Of a stretch of DNA of 32,277 nt, positions 14,690 to 22,863 are shown piece after piece (position 1 is the first letter of the stretch; every line of letters begins with the position of its first letter). Below the pieces are notes generated by a model that did no database searches, was not told the DNA's origin, and saw only the letters and a program-made list of their open reading frames with translations. A program made the position numbers and the translations under genes. This DNA is from Belnapia arida (GTDB taxonomy: Bacteria; Pseudomonadota; Alphaproteobacteria; Acetobacterales; Acetobacteraceae), in contig NZ_JAETWB010000037.1 of the NCBI RefSeq assembly GCF_016773205.1, positions 1 through 32,277 on the forward strand, given 5' to 3'.

Positions 14690-15649
14690 ATGGGAACGGT
14701 GCACGACATCCTGGAAGCAGGAGGCAAGGAGGCAGCGCTGCGGGCCGACATCGAACGGGCCGTAGTCGAGGCCGCTGCCCTCTACATGGCCGACGAGAGT
14801 GCCAGCATTGGCTTCCTCTATTCCGGCTGGTGCCAGGCCGCCCTCCCCCACCGCCGGCTGCCCGATGAAGACTCCTGGCAAATCAGCAGCGGCGGCGTGG
14901 CGCTATCTGTGGAACCCGGTCGCAAACCCCTGTCGGATGGGCATTGGAGCTGGGTGGGGGTGCCCTATGGCAGCCGCGCACGCCTCATTATGCTCTACCT
15001 GCAGAGTGAAGCGCTGCGCACCGGCTCGCGCGACGTTATGCTGGGACGCAGCCTGCGAGATTGGCTGAGCCGCATGGGCATTAGCAGCGGCGGCAAGAGC
15101 CAAAAGGATGTACGGGAACAGGCCGAGCGCATCGCTCGCTGCCGCTTCACCTTCCATGTCACCACCGGCTCCCGCGTCGGCTTGGTCAATCAAAACGTCA
15201 TGGACACCGCCATGTTCGTGCCGGCGGAAGACCCGGCTCAGGGCAGCCTCTTTGTCGAAGTCGCGCGCCTTTCCGAGGTGTTCTACGAACAGCTGAGGAA
15301 ACATCCGGTCCCAGTCGAGGAAGCCGCCGTGCGGTCGATCAGCAACAACTCCATGGCGCTCGATCTGTACGCTTGGCTGGCCTACCGCCTGCACGCGCTG
15401 GAAAAGTCCACGCCGGTCTCCTGGGCCGCCATCAAAGGGCAGTTCGGAGCCGGCACCCAGCGCATGAACAACTTCAAACCCACCTTCATCGCCAACCTCA
15501 AGCTAGCGCTCGCGGTGTACAGGCATGCCAAGGTGGATATGGACGAGCGTGGCCTGACCCTGCACCCCTCCCGCCCGCCAGTCCCACCTCGAGCGCCGGC
15601 CGGCGCTGGTAAAGTCCCCACCCGCCAAGCCCAGCGGACGTTTCTGTGA
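14690..15649 (+). CDS. repA: Plasmid replication initiator RepA
   Basis: The 319-residue protein resembles the plasmid-encoded RepA family (RepA_C, PF04796) of alphaproteobacterial plasmids. Supporting segments are FLYSGWCQAALPHRRLP, WVGVPYGSRARLIMLYLQSEA, LGRSLRDWLSRMGISSGGKS and a late NNSMALDLYAWLAYRLHAL with WAAIKGQFG. It should bind the iterons immediately upstream as a winged-helix initiator, open the AT-rich element and recruit the host helicase. The ATG at 14690 follows the inverted iteron by 37 nt and has no good ribosome binding site, so low-level or controlled translation is likely. The C-terminal ~35 residues are Pro/Arg-rich, and a further iteron copy is embedded in their codons. 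Length and domains look complete. Confidence 0.9.
   Translation: MGTVHDILEAGGKEAALRADIERAVVEAAALYMADESASIGFLYSGWCQAALPHRRLPDEDSWQISSGGVALSVEPGRKPLSDGHWSWVGVPYGSRARLIMLYLQSEALRTGSRDVMLGRSLRDWLSRMGISSGGKSQKDVREQAERIARCRFTFHVTTGSRVGLVNQNVMDTAMFVPAEDPAQGSLFVEVARLSEVFYEQLRKHPVPVEEAAVRSISNNSMALDLYAWLAYRLHALEKSTPVSWAAIKGQFGAGTQRMNNFKPTFIANLKLALAVYRHAKVDMDERGLTLHPSRPPVPPRAPAGAGKVPTRQAQRTFL
15605..15619 (-). repeat. Iteron copy inside the 3' end of repA
   Basis: GCTGGTAAAGTCCCC is a perfect inverted copy of the origin iteron, located within the last 15 codons of repA (encoding the AGKVP part). It is ~950 bp from the main array. It could titrate RepA or allow looping (handcuffing) between sites. The match is exact over 15 bp, so chance is unlikely. 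Confidence 0.75.
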
Positions 15650-16081
15650 TCAGCTACGCCCGAAGCTAGTGAGCCTAGGCCAGCACCGGAACATGAGGGA
15701 AACATCGCCTCCACGGCTACATTCGCTGTCGCGACAAACATATCCAGTGCATCACTAAGTGCCACTGCGTGGTCTAGCAGAAGGCTTCGGGCTACAATGT
15801 CGTGCCTTGATTGAGGCTGCTTTTTAGCGTTCGAAACGCGTCATTGGTCTAGGGCTCGGATTACAAACAGATGGGTCGTAGAGAACCTGGGTGGCCATCT
15901 CCGTCGGTGTGCTTAACCATACGCTCGAACTCGGATGCCTAATGTATTTCCACAGCGCATAACCCTCAACAGGGATAGGGCACATGCGTCCTCGCTGCTG
16001 ATCAATGCAACACACCGCAGCGGCTTTGTAAGCCAGCCACCACACCGCAGGCGTCCGGGCCATTCCCGCGGCCGCGCAATC
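15650..16081. other. Convergent intergenic region after repA
   Basis: No gene is recognised between the 3' ends of repA (plus) and the parA-partner gene (minus). CCCGAAGC near 15658 and GCTTCGGG near 15782 are inverted copies about 120 bp apart, too far for a terminator but possibly the ends of a small decayed element. No tRNA or stable terminator is seen. Confidence 0.3.
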
Positions 16082-16858
16082 TTACGATGCAACCTCCTCA
16101 ACCTCCCCGTCGACCATACGACCAGCAGCAAGGTCGAGTTGTGACCTGATCTCGACCAACGCCCGGTCGACCTCCGCCAGTCGTGCAACCAACACTGTCC
16201 GCTCCTTTTGAAGTTCGGCTTGCCGTTGTTCGAGCCGCTCACGGGAGACTCGACCCACCTCGACTTCGAGGGGCGTCGTGAGGGAGGTGCCAACCGGTAC
16301 GGTGTGCGACCTCAATTCCCGTCTGAAGGCAGCGATCTCTGTGCGACGAACGTCCGGCCTGATCAGGTTGCGCTCCCGCGCCAGCCTCAAACCCTCAGGC
16401 GGCAGGGTCGTAAATTCGTAAGCGATGGTGTACCCGGGCAGCCGATCTTCCTCGATGCCACCTTCGTCGACCAGCATGGCGACCGAGCGCAGCTTCGACG
16501 CCGTGGCGTCACCAAACGGAAAGAGCTTTTCGGAGCCGCGCCGCAAGCGGAGGAACTCGGCCTCGCTCAAAGTGCGGGATAGTCGGAGCAGGGTTCGACC
16601 GATGGTAAGAAAGGCGCGTTGACCCCGGTTCCATTGCTCGATGATCAAGGTTCGCGCTGCTAACAGCTCGCTGACGCGTCTATCGTCAAGAGCGAGGTCA
16701 GTGCCGGAGAAGACCTCCGCTACAACCTCACGGCCCACCTCGGTCTGACGGATGATTGCCTGACCCTGCTGGTAGCGCGCGTCGCCCTCGGTCCAGTCGA
16801 CTTCAGCTACGGACGAAGGCATTTTGGACGTCGAGCGTCCCTTCAGCTTGGCGCTCAC
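16082..16858 (-). CDS. ParA-partner protein, not a recognisable ParB
   Basis: The 258-residue protein starts at GTG 16858, overlapping the parA stop by 4 nt (GTGA), so it is translationally coupled to parA. No ParB nuclease-like box (GExR type) or CopG ribbon is visible. Residues ~60-120 (RTLIIEQWNRGQRAFLTIGRTLLRLSRTLSEAEF, then FPFGDATASKLRSVA) look like a helical DNA-binding region of the DUF3102 style. A predicted coiled coil follows at ~205-250 (RERLEQRQAELQKERTVLVARLAEV), then an acidic tail. Its place suggests the centromere-binding adaptor for the ParA ATPase; KfrA-like regulation is an alternative. The function is inferred from gene order. Confidence 0.6.
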   Translation of the reverse strand: MSAKLKGRSTSKMPSSVAEVDWTEGDARYQQGQAIIRQTEVGREVVAEVFSGTDLALDDRRVSELLAARTLIIEQWNRGQRAFLTIGRTLLRLSRTLSEAEFLRLRRGSEKLFPFGDATASKLRSVAMLVDEGGIEEDRLPGYTIAYEFTTLPPEGLRLARERNLIRPDVRRTEIAAFRRELRSHTVPVGTSLTTPLEVEVGRVSRERLEQRQAELQKERTVLVARLAEVDRALVEIRSQLDLAAGRMVDGEVEEVAS

Positions 16859-17529
16859 AGTCGCACCTCCTGCTTCACGTAAGCCCAGAGGTCCGCCATA
16901 GCGTCCGCCCCCTTACTCTTCTCGTAATCCATTGCCGCGAGGCCAGAGCCATGCGGCGTCGAGATGTCCTCCAACGCCGCAATCTCGACGGGGGCGAGCG
17001 CTCCCTGCCGAATCAGCATGGCTCGAGCAGCTACGTAACTCTTTGTCCGGCGATTCGCCTTGTTTAGTACGAAAGCAGATCGTGCCCCGCTCGCGGCTAG
17101 ATTCCGGAACCATGGGATAACGCTTTCTAGGTCGTCCGTGGTCGGTGAGGTCGGCACGAGAACAAGGGCTGCCCGGCGGCACAGTTCAAGCATCGCTCCC
17201 ATGTCATGCTCGACACCCGGAGCCGTGTCGACCACAGCGACTTGGTAGCCGGCCATTTGCTCGATCAGGCTCTGCCACCCACTTGGTATGCTTTGCACCA
17301 CTGTCGTAGGGATGATCTGGCTGAGTGTCTCACGCGCCTTGGCGCGACGCTCACTCCAGCGTCTGAAGGTTCCTTGCTCGTCAAGGTCGAAGCCAATCGC
17401 CTTAAGGCCATCCTGCCCGGCTGCGACCAGCAGGTTGCGCGAGATCGTGCTACGTCCACACCCGCCCTTGCTGCCCCCCAGTACTACCAGCCGACAGGCA
17501 TTCGTCTCCGGGTCCCCCTTGCGAGCCAT
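16855..17529 (-). CDS. ParA-family ATPase (plasmid partition) with altered P-loop
   Basis: From ATG 17529 (AGGGGG 5 nt upstream) the product is 224 residues. It has the deviant Walker A region at 19-28 (GSKGGCGRST), switch I/II-type segments (FDLDEQGTF; VAVVDTAPG), and the VPTSPTTDDLESV stretch seen in small ParA/MinD-like proteins. The signature lysine (K21) is present, but the P-loop lysine of the usual GK[ST] is arginine (R26); the codon CGT is plain in the sequence. This family moves plasmids by ATP-dependent DNA binding. The arginine may lower or change ATP hydrolysis, or may be normal for this subgroup. It leads a two-gene operon and is small, as type Ib ParAs are. Confidence 0.85.
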   Translation of the reverse strand: MARKGDPETNACRLVVLGGSKGGCGRSTISRNLLVAAGQDGLKAIGFDLDEQGTFRRWSERRAKARETLSQIIPTTVVQSIPSGWQSLIEQMAGYQVAVVDTAPGVEHDMGAMLELCRRAALVLVPTSPTTDDLESVIPWFRNLAASGARSAFVLNKANRRTKSYVAARAMLIRQGALAPVEIAALEDISTPHGSGLAAMDYEKSKGADAMADLWAYVKQEVRL

Positions 17530-18243
17530 CACACCCCCTGCATTTGCATCCAGGCAACATCGCATGCTCATTCTCACGAGCCAACCCGTTACGGAGTTGA
17601 TGCGGATTTCTCCAGAGAAATTAGGTCCGATGTGGACACAAAATGGTACGTGTTAGACCGTGATGAGCAGCCGTTCGGGTTCTCAGATGGTCGATGCCGG
17701 AGGCTAACTCTGAGCTGATTCGAAAAGACTCACGTCGGATTGCGTCGTGGCGGCTCAGCCGGCGCAACATGGAGCTCGCTTGCCTGGAATCCAAATTGGC
17801 GACAGCAAAAGCTGGATACATGGCCTTACTCATGCTCTCGGCGCGCGCATGCCACTTCTTCAACCCAGTGTTTGGCGACCGGTCAATCAAGCGTTTCCAT
17901 AAATGCCCCTTATGCGGCAGCGGGTGGTTCGGTCATCAAGCCCGTACAACATGACTCAAGTATGACGCCATACCTTTCCGGCAACTAGTAGCGAGATCAG
18001 TTGCCATCATCCTAGCTGAGCAGCAAAAGAGCATGCTTGAGGTGTTACAACTCATCCTTACCCTATCTAGAAAATCTACATCGATTGTCTGCAAATTGGC
18101 CGCTGTTGGCTGTCTATCCTCAAAGGGTAAACGCACGTTACCTCCCGAGTTCGGGGCCATTTTAGCGCCTATCGGCAACCACTCCCTTTCGTCGGCTGCG
18201 CTTTGGCGCAAGGCTACCTCCCTGCAGAATATGGGAGGACATC
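17530..18243. other. Divergent intergenic region, parA upstream
   Basis: No confident gene is seen. ATTTCTC-CA-GAGAAAT (17606-17621) is a 7-bp inverted repeat ~77 bp upstream of parA, a candidate operator or centromere part. A plus-strand frame at 17694-17954 (86 codons) contains a single CPLCGSGWF zinc-knuckle-like piece but has no ribosome binding site and mixed codon use; I regard it as doubtful. The ribosome binding site of the next gene (GGAGGA) ends the region. Confidence 0.35.
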
Positions 18244-19281
18244 ATGCCGAAGATCCAGGCCGAGGCACTGCGCGTGCTGGGCCGGTCCCTGCTGGTCGCC
18301 AATGGCGTGCCGGACGCGGAGGCGGCGACCGTCGCCCGTCACGTGGTCAATGCCAACCTCGCCGGCCATGACAGCCACGGCATGATCATGCTGCCGAACT
18401 ACATCGAGCGGGTGAAGGCCGGCCACATCGTCCCCGGCGCGCCCTTCACCATCGTCCAGGAAAGCCCCACCACCACGGTGGTCGACGGCAATTGGGGCTT
18501 CGGTTACGTCATCAACGAACGCGCGATGGCGCTGACCATCCAGAAGGCCGAGCGGAACAACATCGCGGCCAGCACGGTCTTCCGCCAGGGCCATGTCGGC
18601 CGGCTGGCAAGCTACCCTTTGATGGCGGCAAAGGCGGGTATGATCGGCATGGCGTGGGCCGATAGTGGCCGGTCGCCCAAGGGCGTTGCCCCGTTCGGCG
18701 GGCGGGAGGCGCGGCTCGGCACCAACCCCTGGGCCATCGCCGTACCTTCCAACCTCGAAGGGCCCTTCTGCATGGATTTCGCCACCTCCGCCGTGGCGAT
18801 GGGCAAGATCAAGCTGGCTGAGGCGCGCGGGCAGGAGATCCCGCTCGGCTGGGTGGTCGACAAGGATGGTGACCTCACCACCGACCCGGCGGGGATCAAG
18901 GACGGCGCGCTTCTGCCGCTCGGCGGGACGGAGGGCTACAAGGGCACCGCCCTGGCGGCGATGGGCGAGATTTTCTGCGGCATCCTCACGGGACTCGGCT
19001 TCGGCGTCGAGCCCTCGGGCCGGCACAATGACGGCTGCTTCCTGATCGCCATCAAGGTCGAGGCCTTCCGGCCGCTGCTCACCTTCCGCAAGGAGGTCGC
19101 CGACTTTGCCCATTATCTGAAGGACACGCCGCCGGCCAAGGGCAGCCAGGGCGTGCTCTATCCGGGCGAGGTCGAGCACCGGGCGGAGCAGGCGCGCGGC
19201 AGCGCCGGCATCGAGATCGAGGAGGCGACGTGGCAGAAGCTCGGCGCGCTGGCCGCGGCGGGCGGAGTGGCAATGCCTTAA
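18244..19281 (+). CDS. Ldh2-family NAD(P)-dependent dehydrogenase
   Basis: The 345-residue protein belongs to the malate/L-lactate/ureidoglycolate dehydrogenase family (Ldh_2), which reduces 2-oxoacids with NAD(P)H through a fold unrelated to classical Rossmann LDH. Matching parts are NLAGHDSHGMIMLPNYIERVKAGHI, STVFRQGHVGRLASYPLMAAKAGMIGMAWADSG (with the catalytic His region), TNPWAIAVPS, DFATSAVAMGKIKLAEARGQEIPLGW and GGTEGYKGTALAAMGEI. GGAGGA lies 5 nt before the ATG. Length fits the family. The substrate cannot be fixed from sequence; malate, lactate, sulfolactate or similar hydroxyacids are all possible. It stands alone, with no pathway partner next to it. Confidence 0.92.
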   Translation: MPKIQAEALRVLGRSLLVANGVPDAEAATVARHVVNANLAGHDSHGMIMLPNYIERVKAGHIVPGAPFTIVQESPTTTVVDGNWGFGYVINERAMALTIQKAERNNIAASTVFRQGHVGRLASYPLMAAKAGMIGMAWADSGRSPKGVAPFGGREARLGTNPWAIAVPSNLEGPFCMDFATSAVAMGKIKLAEARGQEIPLGWVVDKDGDLTTDPAGIKDGALLPLGGTEGYKGTALAAMGEIFCGILTGLGFGVEPSGRHNDGCFLIAIKVEAFRPLLTFRKEVADFAHYLKDTPPAKGSQGVLYPGEVEHRAEQARGSAGIEIEEATWQKLGALAAAGGVAMP

Positions 19282-19470
19282 TTAGAACGATTGTGAAGGG
19301 AACGGGCACCGCCAACTGGTGCAGTCGGTCGATGCTGCTCGCAGGCCGAAGCCGACCCTGACACAGCTTTTACAGAGTGGCAGGGCTGCTGCGCGGCGCG
19401 GAGTGAGACAGCCGAGACAGCGCCGACACAACGTGGCCGGAACCTTCGCACCAGCGCGGACCGGGGGCGC

Positions 19471-19664
19471 ATGGGCTGGCAGAAGGTATCCAGAGACAAC
19501 CATCGCGCCTTGATCGAGGTGGACATATCTCACTGGAAGCGCGTCATAGGTGACGCACTGCATCACGTACAGGCGGCAGACAGACGACCAAAGTGGCGAT
19601 TGCCGCGCACACCCTGAGCCACATACTTGACTTTGGACGTCCGGAGTGGGCTCGACTTGCGTAA
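19471..19664 (+). pseudogene. IS5-family transposase C-terminal remnant
   Basis: Reading from 19471 gives RMGWQKVSRDNHRALIEVDISHW, then KRVIGDALHH. After a frameshift near 19585 it continues KVAIAAHTLSHILDFGRPEWARLA to a TAA at 19662-19664. This is the typical end of an IS5-type DDE transposase (Glu-containing block KRVIGD, then the TEVAIAxNxLNRMLELGRPEY-like tail). The front of the transposase is absent or unrecognisable in 19282-19470. It is a frameshifted relic with no flanking inverted repeats visible. Confidence 0.72.
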
Positions 19665-19772
19665 CCTGAGCTAACTACAAGGCCCCGCCGCACCCAGAGC
19701 GTCGATCCATTCAACGAGGCCGTGCGCTGCCATTCGCAAACGCTTTCGGAGTACGTGCAATCATTAGGCGCA

Positions 19773-20285
19773 TCAGATCGTCCCAGCGTATCCCCGATTT
19801 CCCAGGCGGCGGATCAGGGCGATGACCGGGGCGAGGGTCAGGCTCAGCAGCAGGCCGCCGATGACGAGCAGCGTGATGGTGCGGTTCCACAGCCGCTCGA
19901 TCGCCATGTCGGTCGTCATCCATTCAGGATGCGCCGGGTCGGCCAGAACGGTGACGGTGTAATCGCCGGACTGCACACCGGCGAAGACGTAGTTGACGTC
20001 GCGCGAGACCGCCCCCGACTTCGTCTGGAAGGACAGCGTGGCGTCGCAGATGTTGACGACCAGCTTCGAGCTGCACGACCCTTCCGTCACGCGGCCGCCG
20101 GCAATGGGCCGCGCCGTGTCATGGATCCGCCAGTCGCTGACGAGGCTGGGCAGGGTGTAGATGGCGAGGGCGACCAGCATCGCGCCGAACATCACGCTGC
20201 CTAACAAGGCCCAGAGCCGTCCCGCAAGGCCGCCATCCTGTGGCGGAAGCTTCTGCGGAGGCAGGGAGGTGGAGGCTGGTTGCAT
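19773..20285 (-). CDS. Two-helix membrane protein, DUF3592-like
   Basis: The 170-residue protein has hydrophobic helices at about residues 25-50 and 137-160 with an extracytoplasmic domain of ~85 residues between them. That domain resembles the DUF3592 pattern (YVFAGVQSGDYTVTVLADPAHPEW), and two cysteines at 70 and 79 may pair. It lies 11 nt downstream of the M48 protease gene and is probably co-transcribed with it. The function is unknown; an accessory membrane role for the protease is a guess. Confidence 0.6.
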   Translation of the reverse strand: MQPASTSLPPQKLPPQDGGLAGRLWALLGSVMFGAMLVALAIYTLPSLVSDWRIHDTARPIAGGRVTEGSCSSKLVVNICDATLSFQTKSGAVSRDVNYVFAGVQSGDYTVTVLADPAHPEWMTTDMAIERLWNRTITLLVIGGLLLSLTLAPVIALIRRLGNRGYAGTI

Positions 20286-20296
20286 GGGGTTGTGCC

Positions 20297-22549
20297 CTAG
20301 AGGGTTGTGGCGGGCATGCGGTCCGCCTCGGCCAGGGCCTGGCGCGCCAGGCTGGCCCGCCTGTAGCGGCCGATGAGATCGGCGAAGCCCTGCACCTTCA
20401 GCGCCCGCGGCGGGGCGGCCGCGAAGGTGACGATCAGTTGCCGGGCATCGAGCTTCACCCGCCGCCCACCCCGCAGGCGCACCGGGAAGGGCGCATCATG
20501 TCGCAGGAGGACGCGGGTGACGACGCGGCCACGGGCTACTGTCATGTCGAGATCGGCCACATGCTCCCAGCGGATCGGACGGTTGATGCCGGTGATCGTC
20601 ACCGACTCAGGCCGAAGGATCAGGAATGGCGTGTCGCCCCGCCGCAGCATCGGCACGCCGCAGCCGATAAAGACGAAGCCGAGCATGCCGCCCGCCCCGG
20701 CGATGATCCAGCGCTCCCTCGCCCCGGTCCCTGGCACCTCCATGGCCAGCAGGACGAGGGCGATGGCCAGGAGCGTGCCGCCGAAGGCAAACAGGAAGAT
20801 AGCGCCGCCGCGGGTGTTCTCATGCAGCGGCACGGCCTCCGCCGCGACGCCGGTCACGGCGGATTCCAGCGCCGCATGCTCGGCGCGTGCCCGGTCGCGG
20901 GCGATGCCGAGGAAGTCCGCGCTCGCGGCGAGGGAGAGCCGGGCCGGCTCGGCGAAATAGCCGTCCAGGCGGGCGAGGGCATCCGGCGGCGGCGGCGCTG
21001 CCGCCCTGGCCAGCAGCTCCGGGCCCGGCTCCCGGTCGAGGGAAGCGAGGCGCTGGCGCGTCGGCGGATGGGTATCGGTTGGATGGGGCTGCGCTTCCTC
21101 CAGATGTCCTGTCGAATCCTCCAGGCCGCGTTCTACTGCATGGCGCAGGATGTCGGTGAGGAGGTTGGGCGGCGCCGCATCGGGAGCACCGAACGCCGCC
21201 TCCAGCACCTCCTCGATCCTCGGCTGGATGGCGCCGCTGCGCAGCAGCGCATGGGCCGCGGCATCGCGGGAGGTGGCATCGGCGCCCGCCGCATCGGCGG
21301 CGAATTCGCGCAGGCGGCTCCAGTGCCGCACCGCGTGATGGAACTGGTCCATGACGAAGAGGCCGAGTTGCAAGGCCGGCCGGGTCAGTGGCGACAAAGA
21401 GCCGTCGCCGCCGGTCCCGGCCTGGGCCACGGCGTCGAGGGAGCGGCCGACGCCGGCATAGACCGGCAGGAAGCGCAGGCTGTACTCGGTGTCGCCGCCG
21501 GAGAAATGCGCCAGCTCGTGGCCGATGATGGCAGCCACCTCGTCCCTCCCCAGCAGGACCAGGAACGGCAGGGGGAGGTAGAGGGTCCGCCCCTCCAGGT
21601 CAGCGCCGCCAGGCTCCAGAACCTTTGGCCCGGAGCTGACGAAGAAGCCGCCCGTAAGCCCGATGACGACGTTGTTTGGCTGCAGGGCGCCGAGCCGCCC
21701 GGCCAACTCGTCCAGCAGGCGCCACAGGCCCGGCGCCTCGGCACGGCTGACCGTCCGGCCCATGATGCGGAGCGGGTCGGGCGTGAAGAGGCCCATCGTA
21801 CGCCGCAGTTGCAGCACTGCCTTGAACGCGGTCCACAGGCTGGCCCCGATCGCCACCAGGGCAATGCCCAGCAGCTTGGCGGCGCCGGTCGAGAGGTCGT
21901 CGCTCTCAAGAATCGCGGAAGCCTCAAAGGCGATCACGGCAACGACGCCGGTGGTGACCAGCACCACCTGCATCCCAAGCAGCGGCGGCAGCAGCTGCCG
22001 GACCAGGGAGAAGCCGCGCAGCAGGGCCTCGCGCGACGCCCGTCCAGCGCGCCCAAGCAGCGCGGTGCCGAGGAGCGCGAGCACGGAGAGCACCGCCATC
22101 GTCGCCCCGCAGGCCATCACGACGGGCGGCAGGTATTGGCGCCAGCGGGCCAGCGCCACCGCGTCCCCGGCACCGTCCAGCGCCTCCCGCGCCTTGGCGA
22201 TGGCTAACCCCCCGACATAGGCCTGGCCGTTGTAGCGGAACTGGGCGCCAAAATCCGGACGGCCATCGGCCGGGGCGGGGCGCGCCTCGAGGATGGCGAC
22301 CGCCTTGGCCGCCCGCGCCCGCTGCACCTCGAGGGCGCCATGGTCGTCGATGCCGCGCTGGCGCTCCCACAGGCCCAGGCCTAGGAGCGTCAGGGGCAGC
22401 AGCACGGTGACGACCAGAAGCCGCAGTACGGCGCGACCGTGCCGGGGTTCCTCGAGAATGACCCTGTCCTCCGTCTCGCCCGCAGCGGGCGGGCCGCAAT
22501 CTAGGCTGCACCGGGTGCAGGCGAATACTGGGCGTCCCGGCTTGACCAA
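20297..22549 (-). CDS. Membrane-bound M48-family metalloprotease
   Basis: The 750-residue protein has the zinc site H344-ELAH-348 in the context AAIIGHELAHFSGGD and a downstream REFAADAAGA where the third zinc ligand (Glu) is expected. Several hydrophobic segments surround it: near 40-60, 140-165, 185-210 and 225-245, and two late ones near 575-620. A soluble C-terminal ~110 residues follow. M48 relatives (HtpX, Ste24) degrade or process membrane proteins. The frame opens with TTG at 22549 and includes a CxxC near residue 11; no good ribosome binding site is seen, so the true start may be further in. The gene is transcribed divergently from a small exported protein gene only 28 bp away. Confidence 0.82.
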   Translation of the reverse strand: MVKPGRPVFACTRCSLDCGPPAAGETEDRVILEEPRHGRAVLRLLVVTVLLPLTLLGLGLWERQRGIDDHGALEVQRARAAKAVAILEARPAPADGRPDFGAQFRYNGQAYVGGLAIAKAREALDGAGDAVALARWRQYLPPVVMACGATMAVLSVLALLGTALLGRAGRASREALLRGFSLVRQLLPPLLGMQVVLVTTGVVAVIAFEASAILESDDLSTGAAKLLGIALVAIGASLWTAFKAVLQLRRTMGLFTPDPLRIMGRTVSRAEAPGLWRLLDELAGRLGALQPNNVVIGLTGGFFVSSGPKVLEPGGADLEGRTLYLPLPFLVLLGRDEVAAIIGHELAHFSGGDTEYSLRFLPVYAGVGRSLDAVAQAGTGGDGSLSPLTRPALQLGLFVMDQFHHAVRHWSRLREFAADAAGADATSRDAAAHALLRSGAIQPRIEEVLEAAFGAPDAAPPNLLTDILRHAVERGLEDSTGHLEEAQPHPTDTHPPTRQRLASLDREPGPELLARAAAPPPPDALARLDGYFAEPARLSLAASADFLGIARDRARAEHAALESAVTGVAAEAVPLHENTRGGAIFLFAFGGTLLAIALVLLAMEVPGTGARERWIIAGAGGMLGFVFIGCGVPMLRRGDTPFLILRPESVTITGINRPIRWEHVADLDMTVARGRVVTRVLLRHDAPFPVRLRGGRRVKLDARQLIVTFAAAPPRALKVQGFADLIGRYRRASLARQALAEADRMPATTL

Positions 22550-22577
22550 GCGGACGTGATCGCAACAACACCGCCTG

Positions 22578-22859
22578 ATGCAACGGACACTGATCCTCCT
22601 TGTCGCCTTCGCCGCCGCCGGTCAGGCCGTCACAGCCGGGCTACCTCCGGATGTCGCGGCCTTCGTCGCCCGGCGCGAGCGCTGCGACCATTTCCGCGCC
22701 GAGGCGTCCGACGATCCGGCCCGCGCGGCGGCCATCATGCGCGGACAGGAGGCGAATTGCCGTGGCACGGATACCGAGCTGGCCCGGCTCAAGCGGCGCC
22801 ACGCTACCGATCCCGGCATCCGCACCTTGCTCGACCGCTACGACCCGGGCGTTGAGTGA
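22578..22859 (+). CDS. Small exported protein, conserved hypothetical
   Basis: The 93-residue product has a signal peptide (residues 1-20, cleavage probably after VTA) and a short mature part with two cysteines (CDHFRAEA and NCRGTDTELARLKRRH). The pattern FVxRRxxCDHFRxE ... CxGTDxELAxLKRRY is familiar from many small proteobacterial proteins without known function. It is divergent from the M48 gene and convergent with creD, 4 nt from its stop, so it is a single-gene unit. A periplasmic location is likely. Confidence 0.72.
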   Translation: MQRTLILLVAFAAAGQAVTAGLPPDVAAFVARRERCDHFRAEASDDPARAAAIMRGQEANCRGTDTELARLKRRHATDPGIRTLLDRYDPGVE

Positions 22860-22863
22860 GGCC

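Noticed and set aside
17694-17954. Possible small gene with CPLCG motif
   Set aside because: No ribosome binding site, mixed codon use and a single zinc-knuckle-like piece; not enough to call it a gene.
18214-19179. 321-codon minus-strand frame
   Set aside because: It is antisense to the Ldh2-family gene, which has a strong ribosome binding site and full domain.
20240-22207. 655-codon open frame on the plus strand
   Set aside because: It is antisense to the M48 protease gene, has no domain, and is the kind of long shadow frame that GC-rich codons produce.
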